Assembly: GCF_003431825.1 (NCBI RefSeq)
Contig: NZ_CP020083.1
Coordinates: forward strand, 3,572,501 to 3,636,500
DNA: 64,000 nucleotides
Direction of reading: 5' to 3'
Source: Blastomonas fulva
Lineage (GTDB): Bacteria; Pseudomonadota; Alphaproteobacteria; Sphingomonadales; Sphingomonadaceae
Position 1 is the stretch's first letter. Each line of letters begins with the position of its first letter. The notes below the pieces were generated by a model, which did not search any database, was not told the DNA's origin, and was given only the letters and a program-made list of their open reading frames with translations. Shown piece after piece: positions 26,611-36,566 of the stretch. The position numbers and the translations under genes are program-made.

Positions 26611-26638
26611 ACGAAAAAAGCGCCGGAAATCCGACGCC
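26611..26638 (-). terminator. Rho-independent terminator of the M23 peptidase gene
   Basis: On the minus strand GCGTCGGA-TT-TCCGGCGC (8 pairs, one G-U) is followed by TTTTTTC. It lies 65 bases after the peptidase stop and separates that gene from the palindrome-controlled promoter of the acyl-CoA synthetase. Confidence 0.8.
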
Positions 26639-26702
26639 TTTATCGAAAGTCTGATGGCTGGCTTGGCGCCCAGCCGCGCAGTTATTCGGCGCGGCGGAGC
26701 GC

Positions 26703-27371
26703 TTATTCGGCAGGGCCGCCTTGGGCAACCTTGCTGCCATCACGGATGGCGAGAAGGTAATCGCGCGAGGAGATGAAGGGCATCGGGTTCACCGAGTTGC
26801 CGGCGATGCGCACTTCATAATGCAGGTGGCTGCCGGTCGAGCGGCCGGTCGAGCCCATCAGGCCGATGACCTGGCCCTTGGTGACGCGCTGGTTGGGCTG
26901 CACCAGGATCTGCGAGAGGTGGCCGTAGCGGGTCTGGATTTCGCCGCCATGGTTGAGTTCGACATACTGGCCATAGCCACCGACCCACTGCGCGCGGCCG
27001 ACGATGCCGTCAGCGGTGGCGTAGATCGGGGTGCCGATGGGGCCTGCCATGTCAACGCCCTTGTGGCGGGCGCGGCGGCCGGCGAACGGATCGGCGCGGA
27101 AGCCGTACTGGCTGGTGAGCTTGAAGCTGTCGACGGGCTTGCGCGACGGGATGGCGATGCGGCCGGTGTCGCGATTTTCGAGCGACTTCCAGTCAGCGAA
27201 GAGAGCGCGGAATTCGGTGTCCTGAGCGCCGGTGCCGTTATCTGCAGCGGCAGAGGCAATATTCGATGCAACGTCGGCGGAACCATTTTCAGCCATTGCG
27301 GGTGACGCAGCGCACAGCAGACCGGCTGTGGTGGTGGTAAGAACCGTTGCGATAATTCTGGTTGCGACCAT
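26703..27371 (-). CDS. M23 family peptidoglycan metallopeptidase
   Basis: The product is 222 aa with a signal peptide (cleavage near AMA|EN, residue 27). The catalytic LytM domain shows RHKGVDMAGP (His103, Asp107 zinc ligands) and TGSHLHYEVR (HxH). A short Ala/Asn-rich linker precedes it; no LysM or coiled coil is visible. It is a periplasmic endopeptidase or an amidase activator. ATG at 27371 has AAGGTG upstream. Transcribed alone, with a terminator at 26611. Confidence 0.93.
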   Translation of the reverse strand: MVATRIIATVLTTTTAGLLCAASPAMAENGSADVASNIASAAADNGTGAQDTEFRALFADWKSLENRDTGRIAIPSRKPVDSFKLTSQYGFRADPFAGRRARHKGVDMAGPIGTPIYATADGIVGRAQWVGGYGQYVELNHGGEIQTRYGHLSQILVQPNQRVTKGQVIGLMGSTGRSTGSHLHYEVRIAGNSVNPMPFISSRDYLLAIRDGSKVAQGGPAE

Positions 27372-27735
27372 GAATACTCAGCACCTTTTTATCGGGCAGT
27401 GCGTCTGGCCGTTGAGCCCTGGCGCCTGCCCTTCTTTCCCGCAGCCTCAAATGAGACCGGGGTAGAAAAACCAAAAATCGTTGGAACCCCTTCCCTCCGA
27501 TTTCGTTGAACAGTGAGTAGGGGCAAAAGTTTGTGCGCCGCAACCCGTCTCGGCCAATCGCGCGTTGAAGCGTCTGGTTGGCACGTTGAGTCGTTTAATC
27601 GCAGGCAAAAAGGGCTGATTTTCGGCATATTGGCGGTGCAGGCCGACCGATGAATGGTGAATCAGCACGGGTTATCTACGCCACCAACCCTACTTCGTAT
27701 TGCAAGAAAACGTCATCCGACCCGCTTTTTGCCGA
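27372..27735. other. Gene-free stretch between M23 peptidase and bcp
   Basis: About 360 bases with no convincing coding frame on either strand. It holds the upstream region of the M23 gene, a plus-strand match to an EcfG-type promoter (27483-27507) and a lone TTTAATCG half-site (27594-27601) without its partner. Confidence 0.6.
27483..27507 (+). promoter_or_regulatory. Candidate EcfG (general stress) promoter
   Basis: GGAAC-N16-CGTT exactly matches the general-stress promoter consensus known for alphaproteobacterial EcfG sigma factors. It points along the plus strand into a region where all neighbouring genes are on the minus strand, so any transcript would be non-coding or antisense to bcp. 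No promoter activity can be shown from sequence. Confidence 0.4.
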
Positions 27736-27765
27736 CCAAAACGGCCCGCCCTTGCCGGGCGAGCC
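27736..27765 (-). terminator. Rho-independent terminator of glnE-bcp
   Basis: On the minus strand GGCTCGCCC-GGCAA-GGGCGGGCC (9 pairs, one G-U) is followed by GTTTT. It is 27 bases after the bcp stop. Confidence 0.75.
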
Positions 27766-27791
27766 GCATGATTCGTTCGCGCTGGGGAGGA

Positions 27792-28256
27792 TCAAAGCGC
27801 GGTCGCTGACGCGAGCACCTCGTCGACATGCCCGGCGACCTTCACCTTGCGCCACACCTTCGCCACCTTGCCATCCTTGCCGATGAGGAAGGTCGAGCGG
27901 TCCATTCCCATGTATTTCTTGCCGTACATCGATTTCTCGATCCACACGCCCATCGCCTCGGCAAGGCCATCCGTCTCCGCATCACTGGCGAGCGGGACGG
28001 TGAGGCCGTATTTTTCGATGAACTTGAGGTGCTTCTTGGGCGGATCCTTCGACACGCCCAGCACCGAAACACCCGCGGCTACGAACGCGGGCAGCTGCGC
28101 GCTGAATTCCTGCGCTTCCTTGGTGCACCCGGTGGTGTCGTCCTTGGGATAGAAATACAGCACCCAGGGTTTTCCGGCGAAATCGCTGGCCCGCACCTCG
28201 CTGCCATCGGGCCGGGTGAGCGCCATGTCGGGGATGGTGTCTCCAATATCGGTCAT
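27792..28256 (-). CDS. bcp: Peroxiredoxin, BCP/PrxQ type
   Basis: The product is 154 aa. It is a thiol peroxidase reducing H2O2 and organic hydroperoxides. The peroxidatic cysteine is in DDTTGCTKEA. The resolving cysteine found five residues later in E. coli Bcp is absent (EAQEF here), so it is probably a 1-Cys or externally resolved enzyme. I chose ATG at 28256 with AAAGGA upstream rather than the GTG at 28271. It follows glnE by about 30 bases and ends before a terminator, so it is the last gene of that transcript. Confidence 0.93.
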   Translation of the reverse strand: MTDIGDTIPDMALTRPDGSEVRASDFAGKPWVLYFYPKDDTTGCTKEAQEFSAQLPAFVAAGVSVLGVSKDPPKKHLKFIEKYGLTVPLASDAETDGLAEAMGVWIEKSMYGKKYMGMDRSTFLIGKDGKVAKVWRKVKVAGHVDEVLASATAL

Positions 28257-28289
28257 CGTCGTTCCTTTCACTGGTGCGGCTGATGCGGG

Positions 28290-30992
28290 TCAGCCGGTTG
28301 CAAATAATTTCTGCCAGGCCTGTTGAACACCCGCGCGCGCGATTTCGACGTCAGCCATCAGCCCATCCCATGTCTGGCAGCCACAGGCACGCGCGATCAG
28401 CACCTGGCTGGCGGGCGGCGGCTCGGCGCAATCGGGCGCCACCAGCCGCAAGGTCACCAGCAGCCGCGTCATCAGATCATGCGCGGCACCCAGCGACGCA
28501 TCGACCAGCCCCGCTGCGGTCAGTGCTGCCAGCGCCTCGCGCAGATCGGGGTGGAAGGCTGTACGGTGCTGCAACTGGAGCGTGTGGACGATGAATTCGA
28601 TTTCGACCAGCCCGCCGGGCAGCAATTTCACGTCCAGCGGCCCGAGCGGGCGCTTGTGGCTGGCGATATCGGTGCGCATCTTGAGCGCGGCTGCGGCGAT
28701 CTCGCCCGCGTCGCGCGGGTGTTGCAGCACATCGCCGATGATCCCCTCCAGCCGCGCCCGCGCCTCGGGCGAGCCAAAGACGACGCGCGCGCGGCACAGG
28801 GCCATGTGCTCCCATGTCCAGGCCTGACCGCGCTGATATTCGGCAAAGCTGGCGAACGACACCGCAAGCAGCCCCTGCGCGCCGTTGGGACGCAGCCGGG
28901 TGTCGACCTCGTACAAAGCCCCAGCGGCGGTGGGCACGCTCAAGGCTGCGATGATCCGCTGTGCCAGGCGGTTGTAGTATTGTGTGCTACCCAGCGGTCG
29001 CCTGCCATCGGATTCCGCGCCGATCTCGCCGCTGAACAGGAAGATGAGGTCGAGGTCCGATGCGTGCGTCAGCGCGCCGCCGCCCAGCCGACCCAGCGCC
29101 AGAATGACCGGTTCGCTGCCGTCTATCGTACCGTGGACCTGGGTGAATTCATCGACAGCGCAATTGGCCAGCCGGATGATCGCAGCCTCCGCCACCCGCG
29201 CATAGCCCCCGGCGATGGCGACCGGATCATGCCGCCCCTCGATCAGCTGCACGCCCAGCGCAAAGCGCATCTCGCCCACGCGCACCCGCACCGCATCGAG
29301 CCGCTGCTGGTAATCGTCGCCCGGTTCCTCGCGCGACAGCCGCTGGACGATGTCCTCGACAGAACCCACCAGATCATAGGCGCTGGCATCAATCAGCCCG
29401 TCGAGCAGATCGCCGCGCCGCGCCAGCGATTCGGCGAGCGGCGGCGCATGGCTGAGGATATCGACCATCGTCTGCATCAATGCGGGCCGCGCCTGCAGCA
29501 GGCGGAAGACGTTGACCGTGCTGGGCAGCTGGCGCAGCAGATCGTCGAACCGGTTGAGCGCGGCAGGCTGGTCGGGCGCATCGGCAAACGCCGCGAGCAA
29601 GGCGGGCAGCACCGCCTCGAACGCCTTGCGCCCTGCCGCGCTGCGCAGCGCGCGCACCGCGCCGCCGCGCCAGCCCTGCACCCGCGCGGCCAGCGCCTCG
29701 GGCGCCTCGAGCCCGGCTGCGGCAAGCGCATCGGCAAGCAATTCGGGATCGTTGCTCAGCGTGATCGCGGCATCGTCACTGCTCGATCGCTGCGAGGCGA
29801 TCAGCCCGTCATAGACCCCAGCCACCTCTCCCGTAACGCCCTCCAGCGCGGTAATCATCGCCGCACCATCGGCAAGCCCGTGCAGCCGTGCGACATTGTC
29901 GAGCGCCGCCGGATCCTGCGGCAGGCTGTGGGTCTGCTGGTCGTCGACCATCTGCAACCGGTGCTCGAAGGTGCGCAGGGTGCGATAATGCGCCGACAGC
30001 ATCATGGCCTCGTCCTCGGGCACGATCCCCTGCCCGGCCAGCGCCGCCAGCGCATCCAGCGTCGATCGCGCGCGCAGTGCAGGGTTGCGCCCGCCATGAA
30101 TCAGCTGGTGCGCCTGGGTGAAGAACTCGACCTCGCGAATGCCGCCACGTCCGCGCTTGAGATCGAAGCCGGGGCCGAGCAGTTGGCCCTTGCTGTAATG
30201 GTCGCGGATCTGCCGGGTGAGCGCGGCGATCTCGTCGATCGTCCCGAAATCGAGCGAGCGCCGCCAGATGAACGGGCGCAGCGCCTCCATGAAATAGGGC
30301 CCGAGCACGCGGTCGCCTGCCGCAGCGCGCGAGCGGATGAATGCCGCCTGTTCCCAGGTCAGCGCCTGCGATTCATAATGCGACAGCGCCGCATCGACCG
30401 GGATCGCCAATGGCGTCACCTCGGCGGCGGGGCGCAGCCGCAGATCCATGCGGAAGACATAGCCATGCCCGTCGCGCGCGCTCATCAGATCGATCAGCTG
30501 CCGCGCGATTCGCTGTGCGGCATCGGCGGCATCCTCGCGCGCGCGCACCGGAAGCGTCTCGGGATCATAGATGAAGATCGGGTCGATATCCGACGAGTAG
30601 TTGAGCTCCTGCCCGCCATGCTTGCCCAGCGCGATCACCGCAAAGCCGCGCACCGGCTCGCCCGGGGTGCGCCTGGCAAAAACATCGCCAAGCGCGCAAT
30701 CGAGAGCGGCATCGGCAAAATCGGACAGGCAGTGCGTCACCTTGTCGACCCCGATGACGCCTGCCAGATCGGCCACCGCCAGCACCATCGCCAACGCATT
30801 CTTGCGGCGGCGGAGCGCCTCGCTCACCGGTGCATCGGCATAGGCTGCCATGATGTCCGCAATCGCTGCATCCACGCCCTGATCGCGCAGCACCGCGAGC
30901 GGTTCGGGATGACGCTCGATCGCCAGCGCCAGAAACGGTGAATGCGTGCAGGCGCGGCTTATGGCGTCGGAATATGCATCGGGCATCGTCAT
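28290..30992 (-). CDS. glnE: Glutamine synthetase adenylyltransferase/adenylyl-removing enzyme
   Basis: The product is 900 aa, near the family's usual 930-950. It switches glutamine synthetase by adding and removing AMP. Both nucleotidyltransferase domains are present: N-terminal ALGKHGGQELNYSSDIDPIF (de-adenylylation) and C-terminal ALGRLGGGALTHASDLDLIF (adenylylation), linked by the helical regulatory region. ATG at 30992 or 30986 is the likely start; the frame runs on to 31064. It is downstream of the sigma factor and upstream of bcp on the same strand. Confidence 0.95.
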   Translation of the reverse strand: MTMPDAYSDAISRACTHSPFLALAIERHPEPLAVLRDQGVDAAIADIMAAYADAPVSEALRRRKNALAMVLAVADLAGVIGVDKVTHCLSDFADAALDCALGDVFARRTPGEPVRGFAVIALGKHGGQELNYSSDIDPIFIYDPETLPVRAREDAADAAQRIARQLIDLMSARDGHGYVFRMDLRLRPAAEVTPLAIPVDAALSHYESQALTWEQAAFIRSRAAAGDRVLGPYFMEALRPFIWRRSLDFGTIDEIAALTRQIRDHYSKGQLLGPGFDLKRGRGGIREVEFFTQAHQLIHGGRNPALRARSTLDALAALAGQGIVPEDEAMMLSAHYRTLRTFEHRLQMVDDQQTHSLPQDPAALDNVARLHGLADGAAMITALEGVTGEVAGVYDGLIASQRSSSDDAAITLSNDPELLADALAAAGLEAPEALAARVQGWRGGAVRALRSAAGRKAFEAVLPALLAAFADAPDQPAALNRFDDLLRQLPSTVNVFRLLQARPALMQTMVDILSHAPPLAESLARRGDLLDGLIDASAYDLVGSVEDIVQRLSREEPGDDYQQRLDAVRVRVGEMRFALGVQLIEGRHDPVAIAGGYARVAEAAIIRLANCAVDEFTQVHGTIDGSEPVILALGRLGGGALTHASDLDLIFLFSGEIGAESDGRRPLGSTQYYNRLAQRIIAALSVPTAAGALYEVDTRLRPNGAQGLLAVSFASFAEYQRGQAWTWEHMALCRARVVFGSPEARARLEGIIGDVLQHPRDAGEIAAAALKMRTDIASHKRPLGPLDVKLLPGGLVEIEFIVHTLQLQHRTAFHPDLREALAALTAAGLVDASLGAAHDLMTRLLVTLRLVAPDCAEPPPASQVLIARACGCQTWDGLMADVEIARAGVQQAWQKLFATG

Positions 30993-31073
30993 GCGACGGG
31001 TGCTAACCGCCTGCCCGTGTCTGTGCAATGAGCGATGAGGCGCGCACGCGGCGATCCGCCCCACCTTGCGCCG

Positions 31074-31718
31074 TTATGCGTCGTCGCCGCCCCGGCCTGG
31101 CAGCCCGCCGCTCACCCGGTCGACATCGGCCATGATCGCCGCCATAGGGTCCGCTGTGCGTTCGCCGCGGCTTTCGTTGGTCACCACATCGTCGATCAGC
31201 GCGCCGAGGGCAGCGCGACCGCGCGCGACCCGGCTCTTGATCGTCCCCAACGCCACGCCGCAGATCTCGGCCGCTTCTTCATAGGAAAAGCCGCCCGCCC
31301 CCACCAGGATCAGCGCCTCGCGCTGGCTTTCGGGAAGCTGCATCAGCGCGCGCTGGACATCGGCAAGATGCAGCTGGTCACCCTGGCCTGCAGGCATCGA
31401 GAGGATCCGGTCGGCAACTACGTCGTCCCACTCGGTGGTGAACCGCGCGCGACGCCGCTGCGACAGGAAAGAATTGCGCAGGATGATGAAGGTCCAGGCG
31501 CGCATGTTGGTGCCCGCGGCAAAGCGCTCGCGCGCGGCCCAGGCTTTCAGCATGGTGTCCTGCACGAGGTCGTCTGCGACATCGCGATTGCCGCTCAGCG
31601 ACCGGCCATAGGCACGCAGATGAGGAATCAGCGCAGCCAGCTCCGCCTTGAATGCTCCGTCGTCGAGCGGAGCACCGCCGATTTCCGGCGGGGTATCTGC
31701 GGGGGTTTCCGCCGACAT
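31074..31718 (-). CDS. ECF sigma factor, EcfG-like
   Basis: The product is 214 aa. Region 2 is RSLSGNRDVADDLVQDTMLK with NMRAWTFIILRNSF, and region 4 is ALMQLPESQREALILVGAGGFSYEEAAEICGVALGTIKSRVARGR. These are characteristic of the EcfG (general stress response) group of alphaproteobacteria. EcfG genes usually adjoin nepR and phyR; neither is visible here, so this may be a paralogue. On the minus strand at 31790-31815 CGGAC-N17-CGTC resembles an EcfG promoter and could mean autoregulation. Downstream glnE follows after 81 bases. Confidence 0.9.
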   Translation of the reverse strand: MSAETPADTPPEIGGAPLDDGAFKAELAALIPHLRAYGRSLSGNRDVADDLVQDTMLKAWAARERFAAGTNMRAWTFIILRNSFLSQRRRARFTTEWDDVVADRILSMPAGQGDQLHLADVQRALMQLPESQREALILVGAGGFSYEEAAEICGVALGTIKSRVARGRAALGALIDDVVTNESRGERTADPMAAIMADVDRVSGGLPGRGGDDA

Positions 31719-31789
31719 CAGTATCTGGCCTGGCCTTCACGCATGGGTTTTACGGGGTGGTGAGCAAGCCGATCGACCCGCGCCACATT

Positions 31790-31815
31790 GACGCATGTTA
31801 ACTTTGATACGTCCG
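31790..31815 (-). promoter_or_regulatory. Weak EcfG-like promoter upstream of the sigma factor
   Basis: CGGAC-N17-CGTC on the minus strand, about 70 bases before the sigma-factor start, differs by one base in each box from GGAAC-N16/17-CGTT. Possible autoregulation; weak on its own. Confidence 0.3.
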
Positions 31816-31961
31816 ATAGGGAATTTCGTTGCATATCACAAGCATGGCGCGAATCGGTTCGTCCCGCCGCGCTTGCCTGCCGCAGGCCAAGCTGGCAAAC
31901 AGACGCGGCCGCCGGACCTGCCGTCCGGCCCCGTGTCCTCTGGTCGAAAAGCGCCCGTATC

Positions 31962-33641
<1,680 letters not shown>

Positions 33642-33651
33642 GGACAGACCG

Positions 33652-34653
33652 TTGACGTATCGCATGCCCGCCGAATGGTCGCCGCAAGCCTGGTTGTGGA
33701 TCGGCTTTCCGCATCTCGCCGATGAATGGCAGGGCTTTCTTGCTGCAGCGCAGGCCGAGATCGCGGCGTTTGCGCGCTCGGTGGCCGAAAGCGGGCAGCC
33801 AGCGCGCCTGGTCTGCCGCGACGAGGCGAGCGCGGGACTGGCGCGCGAGCTTGCGGGCGATGCGGTGGATATCCGCATCCACCATTATGGCGATATCTGG
33901 CTGCGCGATACCGGGCCACTGGTGGTTACAGGGCCCGGCGGCGCGCTGCGGGCGCAGCTGTTCGACTTCAACGGCTGGGGCGGCAAATATGTAATGGAGG
34001 GCGATACCGAGATCGGCGGCGCGCTAAGTGAAGAGGCCGGGCTCGCCTCGGTGCGGGCCGACTGGGTGCTCGAGGGCGGCGCGATCGATGTCGATGGCAC
34101 CGGATTGGGCGTCACCACCGAACAGTGCCTGCTCAACCCCAACCGCAACCCGCATCTGTCGCGCAGCGATATCGAGGCGCGGCTGCACCGTGATCTGGGG
34201 ATCGAGCGGCTGTTGTGGCTGGGCGACGGCCTGCTTAACGATCACACCGATGGCCATGTCGACAATCTGGCGCGGTTCGTGGCGCCCGGCACGCTGGCGC
34301 TACCGGTTGCTGCCGGGCACGATGACCCGAATGCCGCGATCTATGCGAATGCCAGGGCGCGCGCCGAGGCGTTCGGGGTGACGGTCGTCCCCATCCCCTC
34401 GCCCGGGCTGGTCGAGCGGGTGGATGCCGAAGGGCAGCTCAAGGTACAGCCCGCGAGCCATATGAACTTCGCGATCACCAGCCATGCGGTCATCGTGCCG
34501 ACCTACGGCACAGCGTCGGACCAGCCCGCAGTGGAGGCGATCGCCGCCTGCTTCCCCGGGCGCAGGACGATCGGGCTGCGCGCCGATGCAGTGCTCGCCG
34601 GCGGGGGCAGCTTCCACTGCGCCAGCCAGCAGATGCCGCTGCCCGTGGGCTGA
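33652..34653 (+). CDS. aguA: Agmatine deiminase
   Basis: The product is 333 aa. It converts agmatine to N-carbamoylputrescine, the first step of the agmatine route to putrescine. Family signatures: WIGFPHLADEWQ at the N-terminus, YGDIWLRDTGPL, NHTDGHVDNLARFV-type His/Asp residues (NDHTDGHVDN), and the nucleophile Cys in AGGGSFHCASQQ near the C-terminus. The TTG at 33652 has AAGGA upstream; ATG at 33664 is the alternative. aguB is 1 kb downstream in the same operon. Confidence 0.93.
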   Translation: MTYRMPAEWSPQAWLWIGFPHLADEWQGFLAAAQAEIAAFARSVAESGQPARLVCRDEASAGLARELAGDAVDIRIHHYGDIWLRDTGPLVVTGPGGALRAQLFDFNGWGGKYVMEGDTEIGGALSEEAGLASVRADWVLEGGAIDVDGTGLGVTTEQCLLNPNRNPHLSRSDIEARLHRDLGIERLLWLGDGLLNDHTDGHVDNLARFVAPGTLALPVAAGHDDPNAAIYANARARAEAFGVTVVPIPSPGLVERVDAEGQLKVQPASHMNFAITSHAVIVPTYGTASDQPAVEAIAACFPGRRTIGLRADAVLAGGGSFHCASQQMPLPVG

Positions 34654-34747
34654 CGCCCAGATCGATTGATCGGCCAGTCGCTGCCGGGTATAGCGCCTGT
34701 CAGGTTACTGCCTATATTCCCCAGAACCTTTGAAGAGGATTGCCCCC

Positions 34748-35599
34748 ATGCGCCATTTGATCATCCCTGCCCTGATCGCGGGTACCGCCCTGCCGCTGAT
34801 CGGAGCCGCCCAGCCTGCCTTCGCCGCCGACGCTGCCGATGCAAGCTCTGCATCCGCGATCGACGCTGCGGTTGCCGCCGATCTGCGCGGCACCGACAAG
34901 GCACGCGACCAGTATCGCCACCCCAAGGAAACGCTCGAATTCTTCCAGGTGAAACCGAACATGGTGGTCGCCGAATATGCCGCCGATGCCGGCTGGTACA
35001 GCAAGATCCTCGCGCCGCTCACCGCCACCAGCGGCAAGTATGTCGCGTTGGGCGTCTCGCCGAGCAGCCCGTCGCTGAACGAGGAACGCAAGGCGCAGAT
35101 GAACGCCTTCCCCGCCAATTATCCCGCGCGCGCCGCGAAGGCGACCGGGGTCAGCGCGGACAAGATCCACGCCTTCGTCACCAACGCAGTCCCTGCCGAG
35201 ATGCAGGGCAAGGTCGACCGCGTGCTGATCTTCCGCATGCTGCACAACTTGCAGCGCTCGGGCATCCTGGGCAGCGAGCTTGACGCGATCCACGGCATAC
35301 TCGCCCCCGGCGGCATGGTCGGCATCGAACAGCACCGCGCCAAGGCAGATGCGCCTGCGGCCTATGTCGATGGTTCCAAGGGCTATCTCAAGGAAGCCGA
35401 CGTGATCGCGATGTTTGAAAAGCACGGCTTCGTGCTGGCTGGCAAGAGCGAGATCAACGCCAACCCCAAGGACCCGGCCAACCACGCGCAGGGCGTCTGG
35501 ACGCTGCCGCCCAATTATGCGCTCAAGGACGTGGACAAGGACAAGTACGCCGCGATCGGCGAATCCGACCGCATGACCTTGTTGTTCAAGAAGAAGTAA
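34748..35599 (+). CDS. Exported methyltransferase-like protein
   Basis: The product is 283 aa with a clear Sec signal peptide (LIIPALIAGTALPLIGAAQP, cleavage near AFA|AD). The rest resembles the class I methyltransferases of COG4798. The S-adenosylmethionine loop, normally Glu...Gly-Gly-Gly-Trp-Tyr, reads VVAEYAADAGWYSKIL and has lost the glycine pattern. A periplasmic methyltransferase would also lack S-adenosylmethionine. It may be a binding or scaffold protein rather than an enzyme. It lies between aguA and aguB, ten bases before aguB, suggesting a link to polyamine metabolism. Confidence 0.85.
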   Translation: MRHLIIPALIAGTALPLIGAAQPAFAADAADASSASAIDAAVAADLRGTDKARDQYRHPKETLEFFQVKPNMVVAEYAADAGWYSKILAPLTATSGKYVALGVSPSSPSLNEERKAQMNAFPANYPARAAKATGVSADKIHAFVTNAVPAEMQGKVDRVLIFRMLHNLQRSGILGSELDAIHGILAPGGMVGIEQHRAKADAPAAYVDGSKGYLKEADVIAMFEKHGFVLAGKSEINANPKDPANHAQGVWTLPPNYALKDVDKDKYAAIGESDRMTLLFKKK

Positions 35600-35609
35600 G
35601 CTCAAGACT

Positions 35610-36458
35610 ATGACCGAGATCACCGTCGCCGCCCTGCAGTTGCCGCTGGGCGCAAGCGAAGCCGACAATATCGAGGCGGTGACGGATCTGGTCGCCCATG
35701 CAGCCGACAAGGGGGCAGAGATCATCCTGCCCCCCGAGCTGTTCGAGGGACCTTATTTCTGCCGGACCGAGGACGAGGCGCTGTTCGCCAGCGCGCGTCC
35801 CACGAATGAGCACCCCAGCGTGCGCGCGATGGCGAAGCTCGCCCGCCAGCTCAAGGTCGCGATCCCCACCAGCTTCTTCGAGCGCGACGGACCGCATCAC
35901 TACAACTCGCTGGCGATGATCGATCCCGATGGCGAGATCATGGGGGTGTACCGCAAGAGCCACATCCCGGACGGTCCGGGCTATGAGGAGAAATATTATT
36001 TCCGCCCCGGCAACACCGGGTTCAAGGTGTGGGACGTGTGCGGCACCCGCATTGGCGTCGGCATCTGCTGGGACCAATGGTACCCAGAATGCGCGCGCGC
36101 GATGGCGCTGATGGGGGCGGAACTGCTGTTCTATCCGACCGCGATCGGCTCCGAGCCTTATGACAGCACGCTCGACACCAGCCGGATGTGGCAGCGCGCG
36201 ATGCAGGGACATGCGGTCTCCAACTGCATGCCGGTGATCGCCAGCAACCGCATCGGGATCGAGGGCGACCAGACCTTTTACGGCCACAGCTTCATCACCA
36301 ACGAATGGGGCGACAAGGTGCTGGAATATGGCGCGGAGGAAACGGGCGTGCTGGTCGCGACGCTCGACCTCGACCAGGCACGGATGCACCGCGCCGGCAT
36401 GGGTTTCTTCCGCGACCGCAGGCCGGAGCTTTACGGACGGCTGGCGCTGGACGTTTGA
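35610..36458 (+). CDS. aguB: N-carbamoylputrescine amidase
   Basis: The product is 282 aa, a nitrilase-superfamily enzyme hydrolysing N-carbamoylputrescine to putrescine, CO2 and ammonia. The Glu-Lys-Cys triad is visible in ILPPELFEGPYF, YRKSHIPDGPGY and VGICWDQWYPE. The last stretch and the PTAIGSEP segment separate AguB from other nitrilases. It completes the pathway begun by aguA in the same operon. Confidence 0.95.
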   Translation: MTEITVAALQLPLGASEADNIEAVTDLVAHAADKGAEIILPPELFEGPYFCRTEDEALFASARPTNEHPSVRAMAKLARQLKVAIPTSFFERDGPHHYNSLAMIDPDGEIMGVYRKSHIPDGPGYEEKYYFRPGNTGFKVWDVCGTRIGVGICWDQWYPECARAMALMGAELLFYPTAIGSEPYDSTLDTSRMWQRAMQGHAVSNCMPVIASNRIGIEGDQTFYGHSFITNEWGDKVLEYGAEETGVLVATLDLDQARMHRAGMGFFRDRRPELYGRLALDV

Positions 36459-36468
36459 AGAGCGGAAC

Positions 36469-36560
36469 ACCCCGGGCCCCGGATCAGGTCCGGGGTGACG
36501 GATGTATTTGACCGGAAACGGATGCAACTCTCGTCATCCCGGACTTGATCCGGGACGCAG
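36469..36560. repeat. Alphaproteobacterial intergenic palindromes
   Basis: Two related hairpins: CCCCGGATCAGGTCCGGGG with flanking CACCCC/GGGGTG (36469-36498) and CGTCATCCCGGACTTGATC followed by CGGGACG (36532-36556). This is the widespread 'GTCATCCCGGACTTGATCCGGG' type found between genes. It separates the convergent aguB and uracil-DNA glycosylase genes and may end both transcripts. Confidence 0.75.
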
Positions 36561-36566
36561 AGCCGA

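Noticed and set aside
27372..27480. Possible riboswitch ahead of the M23 gene
   Set aside because: No conserved riboswitch core could be recognised in the leader.
27594..27601. TTTAATCG half-site upstream of the M23 gene
   Set aside because: It matches one arm of the catabolic operator but has no second arm (followed by CAGGCAAA), so it is probably chance.
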